A stretch of 64,000 bases of DNA from Corynebacterium atypicum (GTDB taxonomy: Bacteria > Actinomycetota > Actinomycetes > Mycobacteriales > Mycobacteriaceae): the NCBI RefSeq assembly GCF_000732945.1, contig NZ_CP008944.1, positions 2,247,381-2,311,380 of the forward strand. The letters are read 5' to 3'. Shown here in pieces: positions 1-8,881 of the stretch. The notes under the pieces were generated by a model that saw only the letters and a list, made by a program, of their open reading frames with translations, ran no database searches and was not told where the DNA came from. Both the position numbers and the translations under genes were made by a program. Positions within the stretch are counted from its first letter, which is position 1, and each line of letters starts with the position of its first letter.

Positions 1-166
1 GGATTCGCCATCGCCAGGCCAGCCTTTCTTCCGTCTTCGCCTCTGCCTTTAGGTGGGCAAAGCGCGCTACGCGCCCGTTGCCCGTGTGGTCAATCTTACG
101 GGGCTTCACGGACGCTTCTGGGCGCGGCTGGCTGGCGTCGCCGCCTTCTTTTACTACTGAGCGGGG
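1..166. other. Gene-free left edge with one stem-loop
   Basis: No convincing coding sequence. GGGCAA at 55-60 pairs with TTGCCC at 78-83, and GCGCG at 62-66 pairs inside it, giving a compact GC hairpin downstream (on the minus strand) of the thioredoxin gene that ends at 167. There is no T-run after it on the minus strand, so a terminator role is only suggested. Confidence 0.35.
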
Positions 167-535
167 TTACTTGCCTGCGTTTTGCTCGGCGACCTGCTTG
201 CGCACGTCTTCCATGTCCAGGCCCTTGACCTGGTTGACCAGGTCTTCCAGCGCGGCCGGCGGCAGCATCCCGGAGTCGCGGAAGACGAGGATGCCGTCGC
301 GGAAGGCCATCAGGGTCGGAATCGCCTGGATCTCGAGAGCGGCGGCGAGGTTCTGGTTGGCCTCCGTGTCGAGCTTGGCAAAGGTGACGTCGGTGTGGTC
401 CTCCGAGGCCTTTTCAAAGGTCGGGGCGAATGCCCGGCACGGCCCGCACCACGATGCCCACGCGTCGACGAGCACGATGCCCTCGGCGGTGACGGTCTGT
501 TCAAAGTTAGCCTCGTTGACGTCGATGGTTGCCAT
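167..535 (-). CDS. Thioredoxin-fold protein
   Basis: A 122-residue single-domain thioredoxin, a cytoplasmic thiol-disulfide oxidoreductase. The active site WCGPC is at residues 29-33 (Cys30 and Cys33), followed by the cis-proline region AIPTL near residue 80 expected of the fold. A good ribosome site (AAGGAG) precedes the ATG by about nine bases. The C-terminal 15 residues beyond the fold are charged. It stands alone, divergent from the copper ATPase. A second, more canonical thioredoxin is paired with trxB at 57283-57597, so this copy is probably an accessory thioredoxin; whether it serves copper or oxidative stress is not shown by the sequence. Confidence 0.88.
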   Translation of the reverse strand: MATIDVNEANFEQTVTAEGIVLVDAWASWCGPCRAFAPTFEKASEDHTDVTFAKLDTEANQNLAAALEIQAIPTLMAFRDGILVFRDSGMLPPAALEDLVNQVKGLDMEDVRKQVAEQNAGK

Positions 536-720
536 AGGTGGGTCTCCTTTGGGTTTTGTTCGTCGTTCGTTTCGTCGGGTTGGTCTGTCTGTCCTCCCAC
601 AACGGTAAGAGGTCGAACCTTATTCCCGTGAGGGATTTTATAGGTTTCACCGCCACATTGACAGCCCGCCGCCTGGACGCCAATGTCGGCAATCTTAACC
701 GCGGGCGGAGCCCTGGAGTT

Positions 721-742
721 ATACCCCTGGGGGGTATATAAT
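721..742 (+). promoter_or_regulatory. CsoR-type copper operator over a TATAAT -10 box
   Basis: ATACCCC (721-727) and GGGGTAT (731-737) form a perfect inverted repeat with a 3-base centre, the architecture of the CsoR operator. A perfect -10 hexamer TATAAT lies at 737-742, sharing its first base with the palindrome; a weak -35 (TGGAGT, 714-719) sits 17 bases upstream. A repressor bound here would block the promoter of the adjacent Cu-ATPase; Cu(I) binding to CsoR would release it. No csoR gene is visible in the window. Confidence 0.8.
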
Positions 743-776
743 GGGCGCCGCGTAAATGAAAGGGAGGAATCGCACC

Positions 777-3104
777 GTGACGCAACTCGCCCACATCGAC
801 CTCGGCGTGACCGGCATGACCTGCACGTCCTGCTCCAACCGGGTCGAGCGCAAGCTCAACAAGCTCGATGGCGTCACCGCGACGGTCAACTTTGCCACCG
901 AGACGGCCGGGGTGGACTATGACCCCACGCTCGCCGCGCCGGACGAGCTGATTTCGGTGGTGAAAAAGACCGGTTACGGCGCGTTCGCGCTTGCCGACGT
1001 TCCGACGACTCCCGCCGCATCGACGGGGCCGGGCGCCGGACGCGGCGAGCCGAGTGCGGCGGAAGGTTCCGCTCCCGCCGGCGCCGCCCGCGCGGGCGAT
1101 CCGGCCAGCCAGGCGCGCGCCGCGCACGCGGACTACCTCAAGCAGCACCTCATCCTCGCCGCTGTGCTCACCGTGCCGGCCGCGGTGCTATCGATGGTCC
1201 CCTCCCTGCAGTTCGAGCACTGGCAGTGGCTGGTCTTCGCGCTGGTCAGCCCCGTCTACTTCTGGGCCGGGTGGCCCTTCCACCGCGCCACGCTGACCAA
1301 CCTGCGCCACGGTACGTTCACCATGGACACCCTGATCTCGCTGGGTACTACCGCGGCCTACGCGTGGAGCGTGTGGGCGCTGTTTTTGGGCACCGCCGGC
1401 GATCCGGGCATGCGCATGCACATGTCGATTACCGCGCACGCGCACTCTTCCGGCGACGAGATTTACCTGGAGACGGTCGGCGTGGTCATCACCTTCTTGC
1501 TGCTGGGCCGGTGGTTTGAGACCCGGGCGAAGGGGAAGTCCTCGGAGGCGCTGCGCGCACTGCTGGAGATGGGCGCCAGCTCCGCGCGGGTGGTGCGCGC
1601 CGACCGGGAGCGCGAGATCCCGGTCGACGCGCTGCAGATCGGCGACGTAGTCGTCGTTCGCTCCGGCGAGAAGATCCCCGCTGACGGCGTCGTGACCAGC
1701 GGCGCCTCCGCCGTCGACGAGTCGATGCTCACCGGGGAGTCGGTACCCGTCGAGGTCGCCTGCGGCTCGCCCGTCACCGGAGCCACGCTCAACACCTCGG
1801 GCCGCCTCCTCGTTGAGGTGACCCGCGTGGGCGCGGACTCCACACTGGCCCAGCTCGGGCGGTTGGTTACGGAAGCGCAGGCTAAGAAGGCGCCGGTGCA
1901 GCGTCTGGTAGATCGCATCACCCAGTGGTTCGTCCCCGCGGTGCTGTTGGCGGCGGTGGTGACGCTCGTCGGGCACCTGGCCACGGGCAGCGCTTACGCC
2001 GATTCCTTCGCCGCGGCTTTGGCCGTGCTCATCATCGCCTGCCCGTGCACGCTGGGGTTGGCCACCCCCACCGCGCTTTTGGTGGGAACGGGCCGCGGGG
2101 CGCAGCTCGGGCTGTTGATCAAGGGGCCCGAAGTGCTGGAATCCACCCGGCGCGCCGATACGGTGGTCCTGGACAAGACGGGTACGGTCACCACGGGCAC
2201 GATGGCACTCACCGGGCATCACGGCTGCGGTGCTGTCGCGAACGACGACGCCCTGCTCATGGCGGCCGCGGTCGAGCGTGGCTCGGAGCACCCCATCGGA
2301 GCAGCCATCGTGGCCGGAGCGCAGCGCCTTTCGCACCCGTCAGGAAGTCTCGATGGGATTCCGGCAGCCACGGAGTTTGCCTCGACGCCGGGGCGCGGCG
2401 TGAGCGCCACCGTGAACGGCCACGAGGTTGCCGTCTCCCGCCCGGACCGGGCCAGCTTGCCCGCGTCCGCCGCCGCGCTCGTCGACGCCGCCGAGCAGGA
2501 GGGCGCCACCGCAGTCACCGTCACAATCGATTCCCAGGTGGCCGGCGTGCTGACCGTGCGCGACGAGGTCAAGGGCTCTTCAGCCGAGGCCATCGCGGCC
2601 TTCCGCCGACTCGGGCTCGAGCCGATCCTGCTGACCGGAGACAACGAGGGCGCGGCGCAGGCCGTCGCCCGCACGCTCGGCATCGAGCGGGTCATCGCGC
2701 GCGTGCTTCCCGAGGAAAAGGTCGAGGCCGTGGCCTCGTTGCGCGCCGAGGGCCGGGTGGTGGCCATGCTGGGCGACGGCGTGAACGACGCCGCCGCGCT
2801 CGCCACGGCGGACTTGGGCATCGCGATGGGGGCGGGTTCCGACGTCGCGATCGAGGCCAGCGACATCACCTTGATGAATAGCGATCCGCGGTCGGCCGCG
2901 GACGCCATTCGGCTGTCCCGGCGCACGCTGGGCACCATCAAGGGCAACCTGTTCTGGGCCTTCGCCTACAACGTGGCGCTCATCCCGGTTGCGGCCCTGG
3001 GCCTGCTCAATCCGATGTTCGCCGGGATCGCGATGGCCTTTTCGAGCGTCTTTGTGGTGAACAACTCGCTGCGGCTGCGGCGGTTCCGCTCCGCCTTTGC
3101 CTAG
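777..3104 (+). CDS. copA: Copper-translocating P1B-type ATPase (CopA family)
   Basis: A membrane Cu(I)-export ATPase of 775 residues. One N-terminal heavy-metal-associated domain carries the GMTCTSC motif (Cys16, Cys19). Membrane helices follow a Pro/Ala-rich linker; the ion-channel motif CPC is at about 422-424, the phosphorylation motif DKTGT begins at about 466, SEHPIG (the P1B HP signature) lies in the nucleotide domain, and GDGVND is near 666. I chose the GTG at 777 rather than the in-frame ATG at 756 because AGGGAGGA (760-768) is correctly spaced only for the GTG. The CsoR-like operator directly upstream supports copper as substrate. Its TAG stop overlaps the dnaB stop on the other strand. 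Confidence 0.93.
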   Translation: MTQLAHIDLGVTGMTCTSCSNRVERKLNKLDGVTATVNFATETAGVDYDPTLAAPDELISVVKKTGYGAFALADVPTTPAASTGPGAGRGEPSAAEGSAPAGAARAGDPASQARAAHADYLKQHLILAAVLTVPAAVLSMVPSLQFEHWQWLVFALVSPVYFWAGWPFHRATLTNLRHGTFTMDTLISLGTTAAYAWSVWALFLGTAGDPGMRMHMSITAHAHSSGDEIYLETVGVVITFLLLGRWFETRAKGKSSEALRALLEMGASSARVVRADREREIPVDALQIGDVVVVRSGEKIPADGVVTSGASAVDESMLTGESVPVEVACGSPVTGATLNTSGRLLVEVTRVGADSTLAQLGRLVTEAQAKKAPVQRLVDRITQWFVPAVLLAAVVTLVGHLATGSAYADSFAAALAVLIIACPCTLGLATPTALLVGTGRGAQLGLLIKGPEVLESTRRADTVVLDKTGTVTTGTMALTGHHGCGAVANDDALLMAAAVERGSEHPIGAAIVAGAQRLSHPSGSLDGIPAATEFASTPGRGVSATVNGHEVAVSRPDRASLPASAAALVDAAEQEGATAVTVTIDSQVAGVLTVRDEVKGSSAEAIAAFRRLGLEPILLTGDNEGAAQAVARTLGIERVIARVLPEEKVEAVASLRAEGRVVAMLGDGVNDAAALATADLGIAMGAGSDVAIEASDITLMNSDPRSAADAIRLSRRTLGTIKGNLFWAFAYNVALIPVAALGLLNPMFAGIAMAFSSVFVVNNSLRLRRFRSAFA

Positions 3105-4669
3105 CCGCGGGCCATATCCACAAAGCGGGAGTACTTCAGTTGGTGCGCCACGGTAACCGTGGCGATCGGCCCGCCGCGGTGCTTGGCCAGGATGATGTCC
3201 GCCTCCCCGGCACGCTCGTTTTCCACGTCCTGGCTATCCGGCCGGTAGAGCAGCATCACGATGTCGGCGTCCTGCTCCAGCGAGCCGGACTCGCGCAGGT
3301 CGGCCAGCTGCGGGCGCTTGTCCGTGCGCGACTCTGGGCCGCGGTTGAGCTGGGAGATCGCGACCAAGGGAACCTCGAGCTCCTTGGCCAGCAGTTTCAG
3401 CTGGCGGGAGAACTCGGAGACCTCTTGCTGGCGCGATTCCACTTTCTTGCCCGAGCTCATCAGCTGCATGTAGTCGAGGACGATGAGCTTGAGGTCGTGC
3501 TTCTGCTTCAGCCGGCGCGCCTTCGAGCGAATGTCCATCATGGTCATGTTCGGCGAGTCGTCGATGAACAGCGGGGCTTCGGAGATGTCGCCGACACGGT
3601 TGGCCAGCCGGGTCCACGCGGCGTCATCCATCCGCCCGGCGCGCATGTCCGCCAGGCTGATCTCGGTCTCGGCGGAGAGCAGCCGCATGGTGATTTCCGT
3701 CTTGGACATCTCCAAGGAGAAGATCACCGAGGTCATCCCGTGCTTCACGGAGCAAGAGCGGGCGAAGTCGAGGGCGAGCGTGGACTTGCCCACGCCGGGC
3801 CGGGCCGCCACGATCACCATCTGGCCCGGGTGGAGGCCCTGGGTGAGCGAGTCGAGGTCGATGAAGCCCGTGGGCACCCCCTGGGCGAGGCCGCCATTGG
3901 TGGTAATCAGGTCGATCTCGTCGAGGGTCGGCTGGAGCAGGTCAGCCAGCACCGTGTAGTCCTCCGCGGATTTGTCGCGGTTGACGGCAAAGACTTCCTG
4001 CTGCGCCATGTCCACCACGGTGTCTACCTCGGCGCCCTCCGCGCCCTCGTAGCCGAGCTGCACCACGCGCGTCCCGGCGTCGACAAGCCTGCGCAACGTC
4101 GCCTTCTCCGCGACGATCTCCGCGTAGTAGCGCGCGTTGGCGGCGGTGGGCACCGAAGAGATCAGGGTGTGTAAGTAAGGCGCCCCGCCGACGCGCTCCA
4201 GCTCGTTGAGGCGGTCAAGGCGCCCGGCGACGATCACCGGGTCAATGTCCTTGGACTCGGAGAAGAGATCGATGATCGCCTTGTAGATGAGCGAGTGCGC
4301 GGGGTGGTAGAAGTCGTCCGGCGTGAGCACTTCCACGATGTCCAGCACGGTGTTGGGGCTGAGCAGCATCGCGCCGATCACGCCCTGCTCCGCCTCGCGA
4401 TCGTGCGGCGGCTGCCTGAACCCGCCGGAGGGCTCCGCCGCTCTGGAGCCATACTCGCCGCGCTGGCGGAAGCTGCGCCGCTTATCGATGCCACGATACT
4501 CGCCGTCGCCGTAATCCGCGCGCCGCGCCGGGGCCTGAACTTGGCCCTCGCGGTACCCCCCGGGGTAGTCACCGGCATCGCCCTCCGGCTCTGGGGGCAG
4601 GCTTTCCTCGAGCGGCTCGGTGGGCAACGCGTAATCGTCAAAACTTTGTTCTGAAGACGTGGAGCCCAT
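3101..4669 (-). CDS. dnaB: Replicative DNA helicase DnaB
   Basis: Hexameric 5'-3' helicase of the replication fork, 522 residues from the ATG at 4669. That start is preferred over one nine codons upstream because GGGGGAGG lies eight bases before it. The first 80 residues are a low-complexity acidic and glycine-rich extension; the N-terminal DnaB domain starts around the [15 protein letters not shown] segment. The RecA-like domain has a Walker A (PGVGKST, near residue 290) and the DnaB-typical LDYMQLM segment. No intein interrupts it, unlike in some mycobacteria. The gene sits downstream of a DnaA-box cluster, and its stop shares the CTAG tetramer with copA. Confidence 0.96.
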   Translation of the reverse strand: MGSTSSEQSFDDYALPTEPLEESLPPEPEGDAGDYPGGYREGQVQAPARRADYGDGEYRGIDKRRSFRQRGEYGSRAAEPSGGFRQPPHDREAEQGVIGAMLLSPNTVLDIVEVLTPDDFYHPAHSLIYKAIIDLFSESKDIDPVIVAGRLDRLNELERVGGAPYLHTLISSVPTAANARYYAEIVAEKATLRRLVDAGTRVVQLGYEGAEGAEVDTVVDMAQQEVFAVNRDKSAEDYTVLADLLQPTLDEIDLITTNGGLAQGVPTGFIDLDSLTQGLHPGQMVIVAARPGVGKSTLALDFARSCSVKHGMTSVIFSLEMSKTEITMRLLSAETEISLADMRAGRMDDAAWTRLANRVGDISEAPLFIDDSPNMTMMDIRSKARRLKQKHDLKLIVLDYMQLMSSGKKVESRQQEVSEFSRQLKLLAKELEVPLVAISQLNRGPESRTDKRPQLADLRESGSLEQDADIVMLLYRPDSQDVENERAGEADIILAKHRGGPIATVTVAHQLKYSRFVDMARG

Positions 4670-5114
4670 GGCTAGAGCCTCCCCCTTTCTCGGCACGCAA
4701 GCGCCAGTTATACCGCTGGGGTACAGACTACCGCAGCCGCCGGGCCGCCTTGCGCCGCCGTATCCGCTTCCTTATGGATTCCGTTATCCACAAGGGGTGT
4801 GGATAATTTCCGCATCGCTCGAGAGGGGTTGTGGACAACCTGGGGATAACTCGGCCGTGTGAGTGATGTGCGGCACAGCTTTATCTTGCACGGCGAAGAA
4901 AAATCACGTTTTGCCAGTTCAGCACGGTTATGGGAGCAGATTTCGGGACGCGTGGGCCGCGACACGCCGCGCATCGTGCGGGTTTGCACAACTGACAGGA
5001 TGGTGTTACGCACCTGAAAAGCCCGTGGACTGGGTAAATAAGGCCGTAAGCGAAGCCGAGTTTTCCACAGTTATCCACAGGTCTCCACAGGGCTTCACAG
5101 GCCACCGATACGGC
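4670..5114. other. Intergenic DnaA-box cluster upstream of dnaB
   Basis: No gene. It holds several DnaA-box-like 9-mers: perfect TTATCCACA at 4784-4792 facing perfect TGTGGATAA at 4798-4806; one-mismatch TGTGGACAA at 4830-4838 and TGGGGATAA at 4841-4849; then TTTTCCACA at 5061-5069 and perfect TTATCCACA at 5071-5079, with GTCTCCACA at 5081-5089. The density is similar to that of the oriC segment at the right end of the window. It may regulate dnaB, titrate DnaA, or be a relic of an origin-like module. Confidence 0.7.
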
Positions 5115-5154
5115 AAACGGCCCCCGCGCCTCGCCTATGGCGCGAGGGCCGTTT
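5115..5154 (-). terminator. Stem-loop terminator of rpsF-ssb-rplI
   Basis: Arms at 5115-5130 and 5139-5154 are complementary over 16 bases with one C-A mismatch, loop of eight bases. It lies about 70 bases downstream of the rplI stop on the minus strand. The following T-run is short, so termination efficiency is uncertain. Confidence 0.7.
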
Positions 5155-5222
5155 GTCACATGCTGTTGTCGTTGGCCACTACGGGGCGCAGGCCCCGAAA
5201 AGTGGCGTCGTCTGTTTCGCGC

Positions 5223-5675
5223 TTAAGCGGCGACGACCTCAAAGTTCAGGTTAGCGGCAATGTTCGGGTGCAGCTGAACGCGCACCGTGTACTTGCCGGT
5301 GCTCTTGATGAGCTTCTTCGGCAGATCGATCGACCGCTTATCCAGGGCCGGCCCGCCTGCGGCGCGTACGGCCTCGACAATGTCGGAGCGCTTCACCGAG
5401 CCGAAGAGCTTCCCGCTCTCCGAGGTACGCACGGCAACCTTGACGTTGTCGAGCTGGTCGACCTTCTCGCGGACCTCTCGAGCGTGGTCCAGATCGCGGA
5501 TCTCGCGAGCCTGCTGGGCCCGGCGGATCTCCTCGACCTGCTTAAGGGCGCCACGGGTGGCCGGAATGGCCCGGCCGCGCGGCAGAAGGAAGTTGCGTCC
5601 ATAGCCGTCACGGACCTCGACGACATCGCCTGCGTCGCCCAGGTTCTCAACGGCAGTGGTGAGGATCAGCTTCAT
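5223..5675 (-). CDS. rplI: 50S ribosomal protein L9
   Basis: 150 residues, full length for bL9. The N-terminal 23S rRNA-binding domain has the typical GDAGDVVEVRDGYGRNFLLPR stretch (interrupted here only to note its position, residues 14-34), followed by a long helix rich in Arg/Glu and a C-terminal domain. The ATG is preceded by AGGGA. It is the last gene of the rpsF-ssb-rplI operon and is followed by a stem-loop. rpsR, which lies between ssb and rplI in mycobacteria, is absent; only 51 bases separate the two genes. Confidence 0.97.
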   Translation of the reverse strand: MKLILTTAVENLGDAGDVVEVRDGYGRNFLLPRGRAIPATRGALKQVEEIRRAQQAREIRDLDHAREVREKVDQLDNVKVAVRTSESGKLFGSVKRSDIVEAVRAAGGPALDKRSIDLPKKLIKSTGKYTVRVQLHPNIAANLNFEVVAA

Positions 5676-5726
5676 GATCCCTGCCTTTCAAAGTAGATGA
5701 AGTGTGGGAGTAATCGCGGCTGGTTG

Positions 5727-6329
5727 TTAGAACGGCGGATCGTCGTCGCCACCGAATTGCCCGCCGGCCGGCGGGGCCGAGTTCCAGGGGTCATTGTCCA
5801 TCCCCTGCGAGGACTGCCCGCCCTGCGCGGGGCCGGATTGCCCGAACCCGCCCTGGGGGGACTGGCCAAAACCACCCTGCGGCTGCCCGCCGGAGGCGGG
5901 GCCGCCCTGGGACTGGCGATTGCCGCCGCCGTAGCCACCGCCGTAATTCCCGCCACCTTCGCGGGGATTGCGGTTGATCTGGGCAGAGGCAAACTTGAGG
6001 GAGGGACCGACCTCGTCGACCTCGATCTCGTACACCGTGCGGTTCTCGCCTTCACGGGTCTGGTACGAGCGCTGCCGCAGCCGGCCCTGGACGATCACGC
6101 GCATGCCCTTCTTCAGGGATTCCGCAACGTTCTCCGCGGCCTGACGCCAGACGTTGCACGTGAGGAAGAGGCCTTCGCCGTCCTCCCACTGGCCGGTGTC
6201 GCGGTTGTAAAAGCGCGGCGTCGATGCGATGCGGAAGTTAGCTACCGCGGCGCTCGACGGCGTGAAGCGTAGTTCTGGGTCGGCAACGAGGTTGCCAATA
6301 ACGGTAATCGGGGTTTCTCCCTGAGCCAT
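5727..6329 (-). CDS. ssb: Single-stranded DNA-binding protein
   Basis: 200 residues. Residues 1-110 form the OB fold (start [15 protein letters not shown], then the [13 protein letters not shown] strand region). The linker is Gly/Asn/Gln-rich and ends in the acidic tail DDDPPF that recruits SSB partners. It binds ssDNA as a tetramer during replication, repair and recombination. It is the middle gene of the rpsF-ssb-rplI operon. The long GGQ-type linker is usual for actinobacterial SSB. Confidence 0.97.
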   Translation of the reverse strand: MAQGETPITVIGNLVADPELRFTPSSAAVANFRIASTPRFYNRDTGQWEDGEGLFLTCNVWRQAAENVAESLKKGMRVIVQGRLRQRSYQTREGENRTVYEIEVDEVGPSLKFASAQINRNPREGGGNYGGGYGGGNRQSQGGPASGGQPQGGFGQSPQGGFGQSGPAQGGQSSQGMDNDPWNSAPPAGGQFGGDDDPPF

Positions 6330-6411
6330 TGTGGTTCAGACCTTCCTTACAAGTCTTTCATCTCGGCATTCGGTACCGCGCAGCGCGCGGCCTAGCTACC
6401 AGTGTGCCGCA

Positions 6412-6699
6412 TTACTTGTCGGTGCGCAGAACCTTGGTGCGCAGGGTGGAATCCGCCAGGTTGAGCAGGCGGTCGAACTCGTCGACGGTGGCCGGCTCGC
6501 ACTCGAGGTCTACAACGATGTAGATGCCTTCCTCACGCTTCTGGATCGGGTAGGCAAGGCCGCGCTTGCCCCACACATCCACTTTCTCCACCTTGCCGTT
6601 CTCCTTGCGGACAACGTCGAGGTACTTCTCCAGGGACGGGGCAACGGTGCGCTGATCCTGAGTCGGATCCAAGATAATCATTACTTCGTAGTGACGCAC
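6412..6699 (-). CDS. rpsF: 30S ribosomal protein S6
   Basis: 95 residues, the usual size of bS6. It opens with [12 protein letters not shown], the conserved first strand, and contains the [11 protein letters not shown] segment. Translation starts at GTG (6699) with a strong GGAGGTGAT site upstream. It is the promoter-proximal gene of the rpsF-ssb-rplI operon. S6 normally pairs with S18 on the 30S platform; the S18 gene is not in this operon here. Confidence 0.97.
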   Translation of the reverse strand: MRHYEVMIILDPTQDQRTVAPSLEKYLDVVRKENGKVEKVDVWGKRGLAYPIQKREEGIYIVVDLECEPATVDEFDRLLNLADSTLRTKVLRTDK

Positions 6700-6865
6700 G
6701 GGACCTCATCACCTCCTATGGTCTAGTAGTTAAAGTTCGGCCGCACCTTCTTCGATGCGGCAGGAGGGTCGCCTGCGTCAGGCAACTGTGCCAGGGTACC
6801 TTAGCTGGGCTTTAAATGCTAAATCCGCGGCCTCCGGTGCAGAGGCCGCGGAGTAAAAGAGGCGG

Positions 6866-7270
6866 CTAGCGGTCGACGTCCACTACCTCGCCGGCGTCGG
6901 TAATATCCACGTCGATGCCCTGGTATTCGATCTCCCAGATCGCGTCGTCGCGCTCAGCCATCTTGCAGCCCTGCGCAACGGCCTCCTTGAGCTGCTCCTC
7001 GGACACGCCCTCCTTGGTCATCTCCGCGCGCGCGTAATCGTTGATGCTCGCTACCTCGCAGGGCGCCTGGGCAGCCCCGGCAGCTCCCGGCTCGGTGGCC
7101 GCCTCAGTGACGGTGGTAGCAGGGGCCGCGCTGCTTGCCGCGGACGACGCCGGAACGGTCGCGGTCTGCGTGACGGTGCCGGAATCGCCCCCGGAGCAGG
7201 CAGCGGCGAACGGGAGGGGCAGTGCAAGGGCGGCGCCGACGCCGGCGCGCGCAATGATCGAGGTACGCAT
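6866..7270 (-). CDS. Small secreted lipoprotein of unknown function
   Basis: 134 residues with a lipoprotein signal peptide: basic start MRTS, hydrophobic core, lipobox FAAAC with the acylated cysteine at residue 25. After a Ser/Thr/Ala/Pro-rich spacer (to about residue 70) comes a small globular part with two cysteines (in APCEVAS and QGCKMAE) that could form a disulfide. I do not recognise the family. On the minus strand a TAAAAT hexamer (7277-7282) sits six bases before the ATG, so the mRNA is probably leaderless. It lies between rpsF and the small membrane protein, both on the same strand. Confidence 0.75.
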   Translation of the reverse strand: MRTSIIARAGVGAALALPLPFAAACSGGDSGTVTQTATVPASSAASSAAPATTVTEAATEPGAAGAAQAPCEVASINDYARAEMTKEGVSEEQLKEAVAQGCKMAERDDAIWEIEYQGIDVDITDAGEVVDVDR

Positions 7271-7320
7271 GGCGCTATTTTAGCTCTCGAAAACACTTGC
7301 CGTTCAGATGCCACGCACGT

Positions 7321-7509
7321 TTAGGGGTTCACCGAGGCGTAGAACACGGCTATGGTCACCGGGATCCCGGTGACGCAGAGGAACGCAATGCCGCCGAAGA
7401 GCCACACCCACTTTTTCGGCTTGCCGTACATGAAAAGCGCAAACGCGGCGAGCATACAGAAAAACGCGATCATCACCGAGGTGACGGTCACCCACATCAC
7501 GGGGCTCAC
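7321..7509 (-). CDS. Small two-helix membrane protein
   Basis: 62 residues with two hydrophobic segments (about 5-27 and 36-58) separated by a short basic turn GKPKKW, so a small inner-membrane protein. The GTG start overlaps the predicted end of the upstream GT87-like gene (GTGA overlap) once the frameshifts in that gene are corrected, which suggests translational coupling with the ponA operon. Function unknown. Confidence 0.65.
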   Translation of the reverse strand: MSPVMWVTVTSVMIAFFCMLAAFALFMYGKPKKWVWLFGGIAFLCVTGIPVTIAVFYASVNP

Positions 7510-8881
7510 GAGCGGCCCTCCTTGCTACCTGGCGCAGCGAAAGCTTCCGGCTTCTCGCCGCGGCCGAGCACCTTCCGGACCACCAGGACGACCAGCGTGA
7601 TCACCAGCGCGTCGCGGGTGATAATCACCAGGTTAAACAGCTCGGGAGGAATCCCGTTTCCGGATTCCGCCCCCCATGAAGATCATGGTCGCCGGCCACA
7701 CCAGCATCTCAACCGTCATCCAGGTCAGCAGCAGGCGCCAGCGCGGCAGCGCCAGCACCGCGGGGATCACCAGCCACAGCGAGTACTGCGGCGACCACAC
7801 CTTGTTAAACAGCAGGAAGGCCGCCAGGATCAAAAAGATCAGCTCCGGCGCCCGCGGCGTGCGCGGAGCGAAGAACCCCAGGATGGCGATAGCCAGGCAG
7901 CTGGTGGCGAATAGCCCGAAGGACACGGTGTTGAGGAAGTCGGCCCCCAGCTCGACCCCGGTGATCCTGGTGAACAGCTGGTAGATCGTGGTCCATTCGG
8001 AGCCGCGCTCGCTGTTGAGACGCAGAAACTCAGACCACGCCCGCGGGTGGGCAAAGAGCACCGGCAGGTTGACCGCAAGCCAACTGCCCACAGCGGTATT
8101 CACCATGATGACAAACGGCATCCAGTGTCGCCGCCGTGCCGCTAGCACCAGGTAGGCGACCATCGCGCCGACGGCCAGGAGGATCGAGGGGATATCCCAG
8201 TTAGTGAACGCGTGCACGATCAGCAGTGGCGAGGCGGCCACAAGCATCGTGTCCCACACGCGCCGACCCGCGAGCTCGACCACGTAGCGGATGACCACCA
8301 GCCACATCGCGGCCATCACCAGCGCGGTCAACGTGAAGTACCAGGAGGCCTCCGGAACCTGGCCGGGCGAAATCGCGCGCACCAGGGGATAGGTGGCGTG
8401 CGCGATGGTGCCCATCAGGCCTTGGAAATAGCCGGCCAGTACCGGGTACTCCATGAACCTCTCCTGGCCATCTTCGAGCCAGGAGTAGGCATAGGCGTCG
8501 AGCGAGAGCGTGTCTAGCCCGCGCCCCGAGTAGAGCGGCAGGATGTCCATTGTAACAGGCGGACATGAAGGCCCTGTTGCCGGACCAATCCAGGTGCGCC
8601 GTGCCGTCTGGACCGGCGGCTCCGCGCAGGCAGTTCGCTTTGGAGGTGTAGCCCAGCGACAGGAAGGTCAGTGCGACGGCGATGAGCACCCGCAGTGGCG
8701 TCCACCACGGCTGGGTGCCAACGAGCCCGCGGCGGCCGATAGGGCCGCCGAGGCGCTTGATGACGCCGCGGCAGGCCGGCTCCGCCGCCACGCTGCGCCG
8801 CGGCACTGGCACGCCCCGCTCGCGGTGATCGTGCGTGCGCAGTGCTCGGGCGCTTGAGCTCTGCTCGGAAACTTGAGCCAT
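7506..8881 (-). pseudogene. GT87/DUF2029-like mannosyltransferase, two frameshifts
   Basis: The coding sequence is split into three frames. The N-terminal part (from ATG 8881) reads to ...NRAFMSACYN, then one extra G in the CC/GG pair at 8547-8548 moves it out of frame; the middle (DILPLYSGRGLDTL...) is intact to MIFMG; an extra G in the six-base run at 7670-7675 moves it again; the tail then reads to a TGA overlapping the next gene. The corrected product has many hydrophobic segments and resembles the Rv0051-type membrane glycosyltransferases (GT-C fold, polyprenol-phosphomannose users) found beside ponA1 in mycobacteria. Its start overlaps the ponA stop by one base (TGATG). Both lesions are single-base insertions in G runs, so a sequencing artefact is as likely as real inactivation. 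Confidence 0.8.

Noticed and set aside
4709..4725. TATACC-GCTG-GGGTACA as a second CsoR-like site before dnaB
   Set aside because: The arms match over only five bases and the centre differs from the clear operator at 721-737; copper control of dnaB makes little sense.
4863..5696. 277-codon plus-strand frame across the dnaB-rplI gap
   Set aside because: It covers DnaA boxes, the terminator and the antisense of rplI, so it is a chance open frame.
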